A stretch of DNA of 32,148 nt from Hyphomicrobium sp. (GTDB taxonomy: Bacteria; Pseudomonadota; Alphaproteobacteria; Rhizobiales; Hyphomicrobiaceae), in NCBI GenBank assembly GCA_024230315.1, contig JAAERO010000155.1, positions 1 through 32,148 on the forward strand. Reading direction: 5' to 3'. The notes below the pieces were generated by a model. The model did no database searches and was not told the origin of the DNA. It was given only the letters and a program-made list of their open reading frames with translations. Positions 27,076 to 32,148 of the stretch are shown here, piece by piece. Position numbers and translations under genes: made by a program. The stretch's first letter is position 1, and every line of letters begins with the position of its first letter.

Positions 27076-28218
27076 TCACGAGCCTATATCTAGGCTTTGC
27101 GCCAGCGCGTTCAATTCGGCGAGCGACTTCTCATCCCCGGCGAAGTTACGGCGCGCATCTGCGAGCGCTGTTGAGGCTTCGCTTGCACGGCCTTGCACGC
27201 TATAGGCGCGGACAAGTCGCATCCAGCCCTTGAGATCCTTTCCGTCCTTCTTCAGACGCGCTGAGAGCCCATCGACCATCTGATTGATGACCTCTTGGCG
27301 CTCTTGCGGGCTCATGGCCCGATACTTCGCCATTTTGCCGGGTTCAATTTCAGGTGCGGACGGTGCATTTCCCAAATCAGCTTCGCCGCCCTGTTGTACC
27401 GTAATGTTCGTCAGGCGCTGTTGGAGAATTTCACGCCACGGTCCTTGGGATCCCACCTCGCCAAGCAACTTACGGTATGCAGTTTCAGCTGCGGCAAGTA
27501 AGCCCTCCTGCTCCTTGGCAATGGCAAGCCATACCCGCGGTTCGATCGATTTTGGATCGAGTTCCAGAATCCGTTCAAGCGCGCGCTGCGCGTCTGCTGT
27601 GACGATACGGTCGCGCGCCATGATCGTCGCCCGGGCAAAACCGCCTAATCGTTCCGGGGTTTCGCCCTGTAGACGTATCGCCCGCTCGAAAGCCTCGGCC
27701 GCTTGTTGGAGTTTGCCCTGTCTCATATAGACCGGTGCGATGACGTTCCAACCGAGGCCGTCTTCCGGGTGCTGCCTTAAGTGGGCTTCGACCTTTGCGA
27801 CAAGATCGGCTTCGCTTGCTTGCTCCAGCGGTGCCTTAAGTCGAGCTTCATAAGGTTTTCCCGCCAACATGGGCGAGCCAACCGCAAGATAGATACCAAG
27901 TGCGATGACGGGCAAAGCTGACGCGCCATAAAGCGCAACCTGGCGCACAACCGATGCCGTCCCCGCACCCCCAGCCGACTCCTGTTCTTCAGAGCGCTTA
28001 ATGAGGCGGCGCGCCACCTCGGTCCGCGCTGCCTCGGCTTCCGGTTCGCCAATCAAACCTTGCGCTTTTTCTGATTCAATCTCGGCAAGCTGATCACGAT
28101 AGACGGCCAGATCCCCATCGGCGGGACGTTCCGATGTCGTGCCCGTCCGCAACAGCGGTCGCGTTACCGCCCACGTGACCGCAGCCGCAAGTACCGCAAA
28201 ACTGATCCAAAGCACCAT
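27076..28218 (-). CDS. ccmI: Cytochrome c maturation protein CcmI (CycH)
   Basis: Membrane protein that presents apocytochrome c to the haem lyase. The 380-aa protein begins [18 protein letters not shown] (first membrane segment). It has a cytoplasmic coiled loop containing [23 protein letters not shown], a second membrane segment near 105-127, and a periplasmic TPR region ([20 protein letters not shown] and the following helices) that binds the apoprotein tail. I choose the ATG at 28218; the frame continues four codons to a TTG with no better ribosome site. It is the first gene of the ccmIEFH operon. Confidence 0.93.
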   Translation of the reverse strand: MVLWISFAVLAAAVTWAVTRPLLRTGTTSERPADGDLAVYRDQLAEIESEKAQGLIGEPEAEAARTEVARRLIKRSEEQESAGGAGTASVVRQVALYGASALPVIALGIYLAVGSPMLAGKPYEARLKAPLEQASEADLVAKVEAHLRQHPEDGLGWNVIAPVYMRQGKLQQAAEAFERAIRLQGETPERLGGFARATIMARDRIVTADAQRALERILELDPKSIEPRVWLAIAKEQEGLLAAAETAYRKLLGEVGSQGPWREILQQRLTNITVQQGGEADLGNAPSAPEIEPGKMAKYRAMSPQERQEVINQMVDGLSARLKKDGKDLKGWMRLVRAYSVQGRASEASTALADARRNFAGDEKSLAELNALAQSLDIGS

Positions 28219-28300
28219 GTCGTCATCCAACCCCTGCCGCGAGGCTGGAATAGGGCTGACGAGCTAAAGAGACAAGCCCCGCACGCGCTAACGAGATCTT

Positions 28301-28312
28301 GTGCCGCGGCAC
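28301..28312. promoter_or_regulatory. Perfect 12-base palindrome upstream of ccmI
   Basis: GTGCCGCGGCAC is a perfect palindrome 83 bases upstream of the ccmI start, in the 136-base gap before the lipoprotein gene stop. It could be an operator or part of a lipoprotein 3' hairpin. No matching copy was noticed elsewhere in the window, so a role is only suggested. Confidence 0.25.
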
Positions 28313-28354
28313 CGCGCCCAAATAGTTAACGGTGAATTGAGCCCCTAGCCGGAA

Positions 28355-28825
28355 TTAAGCGACGTTGCGCCACGTGCCGTCGCCGTTACGGCAAGCAGTG
28401 CCGCGCATTGTCCGCGGCTTGCCGTCTATATAGATGGTGTGGGTGTAATCGCGGCAGTCGGCAACACCACGTTTGTAAGGACTGCTGGGAACAATCTCTC
28501 CGTAATGGCCGTTATCGGGATTGTCCCAGCGCCGGGGCTTGCCCGACGTGCCTTCTTCCAGCGCCGCGTACTCAGCCCGCTGCGCAAGCATGCGATCTTG
28601 CTTGTCCATGGAGCGGCCGATCTCGCTGCCCACGATGCCGCCAACCACAGCGCCGGCAACGGTAGCAAGCACGTTACCGCTGCCTTTGCCTACTTGATTG
28701 CCGATGATGCCGCCGGCAACACCACCGACGATCAAGCCCGTATCCGCTTTGCTCGGGCCATCGGGACCGCAAGCCGTCAGCACTATTGGAATAAGCGCAA
28801 TCGCGACTAAACGCGCAGGGGACAT
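28355..28825 (-). CDS. Glycine-zipper surface lipoprotein (17-kDa antigen/RT0821-Lpp0805 type)
   Basis: A 156-aa outer-membrane-type lipoprotein. The signal peptide ends in the lipobox LTAC with Cys19. A glycine zipper (about 30-66, with repeated GxxxG and VAGGIIG/VVGGIVG segments) follows, then a C-terminal domain with DCRDYTHTIYIDGKPRTMRG and a final RNGDGTWRNV. This tail is characteristic of the COG4520 surface-antigen family, including the rickettsial 17-kDa antigen. I choose the ATG at 28825, preceded by GGGAGAG six bases upstream; the longer frame reaches a further 52 codons upstream without a signal sequence. The exact role is unknown, probably envelope structure. Confidence 0.88.
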   Translation of the reverse strand: MSPARLVAIALIPIVLTACGPDGPSKADTGLIVGGVAGGIIGNQVGKGSGNVLATVAGAVVGGIVGSEIGRSMDKQDRMLAQRAEYAALEEGTSGKPRRWDNPDNGHYGEIVPSSPYKRGVADCRDYTHTIYIDGKPRTMRGTACRNGDGTWRNVA

Positions 28826-28984
28826 GGCGGACTCTCCCTCGTCTCTTTTTCTCGAAGCCACTTTAAACACAGTCCTTCCCACTTGGAGCGCAGGAAAGCC
28901 CCTTAGCCAGCGAATGTGCAAAGACCATGACGGAATACCGGCATCAATGGGGCCAAGCATGCATGTTTCGCAAGGACACAAACA

Positions 28985-30370
28985 TCACGCAGCCGGAAGC
29001 TGGAGGCATACGGAAAGTCCCCCCTTCGGCCCACGCCCCAATTCGCATGTCCCGCCATAGGACTGTGCCAAATCCGTAACAATCGAAAGCCCAAGGCCGG
29101 AACCCGCCTTTGTCTCATCAAGACGCATACCGCGTTTCGCGATGGTGGCGCGCTGCTCCTCCGAAACCCCAGGGCCATCGTCGGAAACCCTAATCGTCAA
29201 TCGTCTCCGGTGCGCGGAACCAGAGTCAGATGACACCTCTACGCTAAGATCGACATTTCTACGCGCCCACTTGCATGCATTATCGAGCAAGTTACCGAGC
29301 ATCTCTTCCAAGTCCTGCCGCTCCCCCCGGAAGTACGCATCCGGCGGACATTCTGAGGAGATTTCCACATTCTTTTCATGATGGATGCGCGGCAACGTGC
29401 GCACCAGCGGCCCGATAACGGGCGCCACGGGCGTCACCCGGCCGATCACATTGACCCGCGCCGCCATGCGTGCGCGATCAAGGTAGTGGCTTACGTTGTC
29501 ACTCATGATCTGTGCCTGCTTGGCCACCTTGGCACCGAAGCCGCCTTTTTCTTCGCGCGCCTCATTCGTGATGACGGCAAGCGGTGTCTTCAAAGCATGT
29601 GCCAAATTACCCACGTGCCGGCGGGCGCGATCAACGATCTCCTGGTTGGAACGAATGAGCTCGTTGAGTTCGAACTGCAGCGGCTCGATTTCGGCGGGCA
29701 ATTCGCCTTGCAGCGTATCGGCTTCACCTGAGCGAATATTTGCCAAACCGCGTTCGATCCTGCGCAGCGGGAGGAGGCCGAACCGTACCTGGAACAGCGT
29801 CACAGCGACGAGACCAATTCCGGCCAGCGCCAGTGCCGTGGTCAATCGGTTGCGAAAGTTGGAGACAAGGTATTCCAGCCAATCGAGCGGCCCCGCGACG
29901 ACAATAGAATAACGCGGCTTGTCGGGATCATGCCCAAGCGTATCGATCACCTCCACCACGCGCAAAGGCTCGCCCTTCGGGCCCATCACGTCCATCCATC
30001 GCGCGCCGGAGGGATCGGGCGCAACGTTCTTGGCAGCGGGGGAGGGAAGAGAGGCAGTGGCAAGCGAGGGAGATACCAGCTTGTGCGCTTCAGGCTCATC
30101 AAGCGGCGTGATCTGCCAGTACCAGCCCGAGTGCGTCACCTCAAACAGCGGCTCGTAAAGATTCGCTGGCGCCTCAGGCACGGAACCTAGGCTCATGGAG
30201 TCAACGGTGATGGCGTTGACGAGCTTTCGCAGTTGACCATCGAAACTTGCCTGCACGTCGTCGCGGTAAAGCCCGTAGATGATGAGACCCGCCAGCGGCA
30301 GCACCACGAGAGTCCAGGCTGCGGCGGTAGCAAACAATCGGAACGCGAGGGAATTAAACCGCATGGGCAT
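28985..30370 (-). CDS. feuQ: Sensor histidine kinase, FeuQ/PhoQ-like
   Basis: A 461-aa inner-membrane kinase with membrane segments at about 12-34 and 176-198 and a periplasmic sensor domain of about 140 residues between them. The H-box is GNLAHALKTPLAVITNEA (His258), the N-box NLLDNACKWA, G1 SDDGPGV and G2 GSGLGLSIVTDLA. HALKTP is typical of the PhoQ group. The ATG at 30370 shares one base with the regulator stop codon (TGATG). In rhizobia a FeuP/FeuQ pair lies beside the cycHJKL operon, as here, so I use that name. FeuPQ are known there for roles in iron uptake and in osmoregulated glucan export; the target in this organism is not shown by the sequence. Confidence 0.8.
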   Translation of the reverse strand: MPMRFNSLAFRLFATAAAWTLVVLPLAGLIIYGLYRDDVQASFDGQLRKLVNAITVDSMSLGSVPEAPANLYEPLFEVTHSGWYWQITPLDEPEAHKLVSPSLATASLPSPAAKNVAPDPSGARWMDVMGPKGEPLRVVEVIDTLGHDPDKPRYSIVVAGPLDWLEYLVSNFRNRLTTALALAGIGLVAVTLFQVRFGLLPLRRIERGLANIRSGEADTLQGELPAEIEPLQFELNELIRSNQEIVDRARRHVGNLAHALKTPLAVITNEAREEKGGFGAKVAKQAQIMSDNVSHYLDRARMAARVNVIGRVTPVAPVIGPLVRTLPRIHHEKNVEISSECPPDAYFRGERQDLEEMLGNLLDNACKWARRNVDLSVEVSSDSGSAHRRRLTIRVSDDGPGVSEEQRATIAKRGMRLDETKAGSGLGLSIVTDLAQSYGGTCELGRGPKGGLSVCLQLPAA

Positions 30371-31041
30371 CAGCCCTGCTCAGGCTCATCGCTCAGGCGA
30401 TAGCCAAGCCCGCGTACCGTTTGGATCAGATCAACGGGGATTTTCTTGCGCAGCCGTCCGATGAACACCTCAATCGTGTTGGAGTCACGATCGAAGTCCT
30501 GCTCGTAGAGATGCTCCACAAGCTCGGTGCGCGACACGACACGGCCGTTATGATGCATCAGGTAGGCGAGCAGCCGGTACTCGTGTGAAGTGAGCTTGAT
30601 CTCTTGGCCTGCGCACGTCACCCGCGCTGTCTTCGTGTCGAGCATTAGTGGCCCGCACTCGATCTCGCTCTTGGCATGGCCGGAGGCGCGCCGCACCTGT
30701 GCGCGCACACGCGCCAGAAGCTCCTCCATATGAAACGGCTTGGCAAGATAATCGTCAGCGCCGGCGTCCATACCGGCCACCTTGTCGCTCCAACGATCCC
30801 GCGCGGTGAGAATGATAACTGGCATCTTGCGATCGGAGCGCCGCCACAGCTCGAGGATAGAAATGCCGTCCATCTTCGGCAGCCCGAGATCGAGGATCAC
30901 GATGTCATAGGGCTCGGTATCGCCAAGAAAATAACCCTCCTCCCCGTCGCCCGCGCTGTCGACCGCGTAGCCGGAGTCGGATAGCGCTGCCACGAGCTGG
31001 CGCTTCAGGTCTTTGTCATCTTCTACGACAAGCACACGCAC
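30370..31041 (-). CDS. feuP: OmpR-family response regulator, FeuP/PhoP-like
   Basis: A 223-aa regulator. The receiver has Glu7/Asp8/Asp9, phospho-acceptor Asp51 (VILDLGLPKMDG) and LTARD and LAKPF motifs. The winged-helix domain includes LTSHEYRLLAYLMHHNGRVVSRTELVEHLY and ends with IQTVRGLGYRL. The start codon is GTG (31041), giving MRVLVVEDD, with GAGAG six bases upstream. Its kinase follows directly with a one-base overlap, and a small periplasmic protein gene precedes it by 66 bases, the feuN-feuP-feuQ order. FeuP naming rests on this order and the adjacent cyc genes. Confidence 0.82.
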   Translation of the reverse strand: MRVLVVEDDKDLKRQLVAALSDSGYAVDSAGDGEEGYFLGDTEPYDIVILDLGLPKMDGISILELWRRSDRKMPVIILTARDRWSDKVAGMDAGADDYLAKPFHMEELLARVRAQVRRASGHAKSEIECGPLMLDTKTARVTCAGQEIKLTSHEYRLLAYLMHHNGRVVSRTELVEHLYEQDFDRDSNTIEVFIGRLRKKIPVDLIQTVRGLGYRLSDEPEQG

Positions 31042-31107
31042 GTTTGCTCTCGCAATGCTCCCTGCTCCCGCAACAGGTTCGACTATAGCGGGCCTCGTCC
31101 CATCATC

Positions 31108-31401
31108 CTAGCGCTTGAAGGGCTGGCGCGCGTCAACCTTTTTGTTCACAACCCGCCCGTTGGGATTGCGCACCACAAGACGGTAGACGAACCTGCTCCT
31201 CTCCTTACACAGTGTCGTCTTCACGATCTGGCCCAAGATCTTGGATTGCGCCAGCTTCCAAAGCGACTCGACAGTCGTCAGCCCCTCCTTTCTCACGATC
31301 GGCGCCGCCACCGACCAGTCTGCATAACAATTGTCGGCGCCAGCGCGATCCGTCGCGAAGACACTTACGAGAAGCAAAAATGTGGCAGTAATTCGCAGCA
31401 T
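31108..31401 (-). CDS. Small periplasmic PepSY-like protein, possible FeuN
   Basis: A 97-aa protein with a clear signal peptide (about 1-22, cleavage after RAGA). The mature part contains ILGQIVKTTLCKERSRFVYR and RVVNKKVDARQPFKR, a pattern resembling one PepSY repeat. Two cysteines (in DNCYADW and TTLCKE) could form a disulfide. GAGG lies five bases before the ATG at 31401. In Sinorhizobium a small periplasmic protein, FeuN, is encoded just before feuPQ and restrains the FeuQ kinase. The size, location and export signal fit that role here, but I cannot compare the sequences directly, so no symbol is given. Confidence 0.6.
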   Translation of the reverse strand: MLRITATFLLLVSVFATDRAGADNCYADWSVAAPIVRKEGLTTVESLWKLAQSKILGQIVKTTLCKERSRFVYRLVVRNPNGRVVNKKVDARQPFKR

Positions 31402-31475
31402 GGAGGCCTCAGTCGAAAATTCTGCGGTACGCTAGCGACCCCTACTGAACTGCCCATGAATGCTCGCGCACGATT

Positions 31476-32046
31476 TCAAAGCTTGATCATCATGCTGCGC
31501 TGTTCCAGAGCTGGCTCGCGCGAAGGCGTCCGTAAATGGTCAAGATCGTCCCGAGCAGTCCACAAACGCCTGCACTGTTTGCACGATTTGTTCACCGGCC
31601 TCGCGCACCAGATCGCCGGTGATATCAAAGCCGACTATGAGTCCGAGTGCAGGCAGCACGGTTGAGAGCCCCGTTATGAGCGCGCCCCAGATCGTCATGG
31701 ATTCGCCCCACCATTTCGACGTCGGTTTCGAGGAAGCAGCCATGTTGGAAGGTCCTTTTTGTTGTGATGGAGAGGAAGATTCTTGAGCAGCGGTTGCTTT
31801 TGCAACGTCGCGCGCAAGCTTCAGTGTCTTATCGACGCGCACGAGCCACCCGCGGCCGAACCGCCAGAACTGTGGGAGTGAGCGATAGCGGTGTCGCCGC
31901 ACTTCGGCGTAGTCGTCGAGCACAACGTCTAAGGCGCTGCGCGCGACCGCCGCGAGCGTCAACGGTCCTATCTCGCCGTCGACATCTGTGCCGGCAGCTT
32001 GTTGCAACCCGCATTGCCCAGATAAGTCGGTTAGAGAGAGGCCCAA
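31476..32046 (-). pseudogene. Truncated, frameshifted GH108 lysozyme/holin-like gene
   Basis: The open frame 31540-32046 (168 codons from a TTG) carries only the C-terminal peptidoglycan-binding part of a GH108 (secretion activator/lysozyme) protein: DVDGEIGPLTLAAVA at 21-35 and YRSLPQFWRFGRGWLVRV at 54-71. The N-terminal catalytic domain with its glutamate is missing. A TGA lies in frame just upstream of the TTG and no other frame continues it. A second part follows (102 onward), with a hydrophobic holin-like helix IWGALITGLSTVLPALGLIV and its own ATG (31743) preceded by AAGGA. After VQAFV at about 31561 the frame breaks; one frame over, the sequence continues as GLLGTILTIYGRLRAS, and another shift gives PALEQRSMMIKL and a stop at 31476. 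The truncation and frameshifts indicate a dead gene. Confidence 0.7.
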
Positions 32047-32101
32047 CTTACCGATTCAGATGTTATCATCAGCATCTTAGGCGAATAGATGCGGGGTCAT
32101 A

Positions 32102-32148
32102 ATGGTGCACCCAACGGGTGAAGCAAAATCCGATGCGTCCCGGCTCAA
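32102..32148 (+). CDS. Possible IS1380-type transposase, first 15 codons
   Basis: A plus-strand frame starts with the ATG at 32102 and runs off the right edge: MVHPTGEAKSDASRL. This resembles my recollection of the N-terminus of IS1380-family transposases in Rhizobiales (a TGE..SDALRLDFDRR type start). GCGGGG lies about seven bases upstream. The 55 bases between it and the lysozyme remnant would be the insertion-sequence end; I could not delimit a terminal inverted repeat. Only 15 residues are visible, so this is tentative, but it would explain the 5' truncation of the neighbouring gene. Confidence 0.35.
   Translation, partial: MVHPTGEAKSDASRL

Noticed and set aside
1-32148. CRISPR array, rRNA or toxin-antitoxin/defence genes
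   Set aside because: No regularly spaced identical repeats, no rRNA-like sequence and no recognisable defence proteins were found on either strand.

Overview
The window reads as a chromosomal segment of an alphaproteobacterium, most likely order Hyphomicrobiales (Rhizobiales). The reasons are the gene order ccmI-ccmE-ccmF-ccmH-degP-two-component pair-glnE with a FeuP/FeuQ-like pair next to it (an arrangement known from rhizobia), the GC-rich coding sequence, and short intergenic palindromic repeats with TAGAGC termini. The species cannot be fixed from the sequence.

Layout. (1) 1-1065: a partial, unrecognised minus-strand gene at the left edge, with an in-frame TGA just upstream of it, and a short remnant resembling the start of tRNA-dihydrouridine synthase A just after pgi. 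(2) 1066-10863: an oxidative pentose-phosphate and glucose-entry cluster. On the minus strand, in transcription order, it holds a ROK/polyphosphate-glucokinase-like kinase, tkt, short NAD-type gnd, zwf, a HAD phosphatase, tal and pgi; pgl is divergent on the plus strand. Tight spacing and overlapping ends from gnd to pgi indicate one translationally coupled operon. (3) 11000-14930: pepN and a membrane histidine kinase-like protein with a degenerate ATPase domain, both plus strand. (4) 15000-16765: an ECF sigma factor, a single-TM putative anti-sigma protein and a Spy/CpxP-like periplasmic protein, minus strand. (5) 17058-22126: glnE and an OmpR-type response regulator with its kinase. (6) 22262-28218: degP and the cytochrome c maturation genes ccmIEFH. 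(7) 28355-31401: a glycine-zipper surface lipoprotein and a FeuN/FeuP/FeuQ-like periplasmic regulator, response regulator and kinase. (8) 31476-32148: a truncated, frameshifted GH108 lysozyme/holin-like pseudogene, and at the right edge the first codons of what looks like an IS1380-type transposase.

How the genes work together. The first cluster takes glucose to glucose-6-phosphate and through zwf, pgl and gnd to pentose phosphates, with tkt, tal and pgi closing the cycle. The rest is dominated by envelope functions: sensing (three kinases or kinase-like proteins, one ECF system), periplasmic quality control (DegP, Spy-like) and cytochrome c assembly.

No clearly new multi-gene system is visible. 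The least ordinary observations are a 75-bp repeat that fills the gap between two convergent genes and supplies both stop codons, a related repeat able to form competing hairpins just upstream of the ECF sigma gene, the degenerate kinase, the HAD phosphatase inside the pentose-phosphate operon, and the decayed gene ends at both edges of the window.
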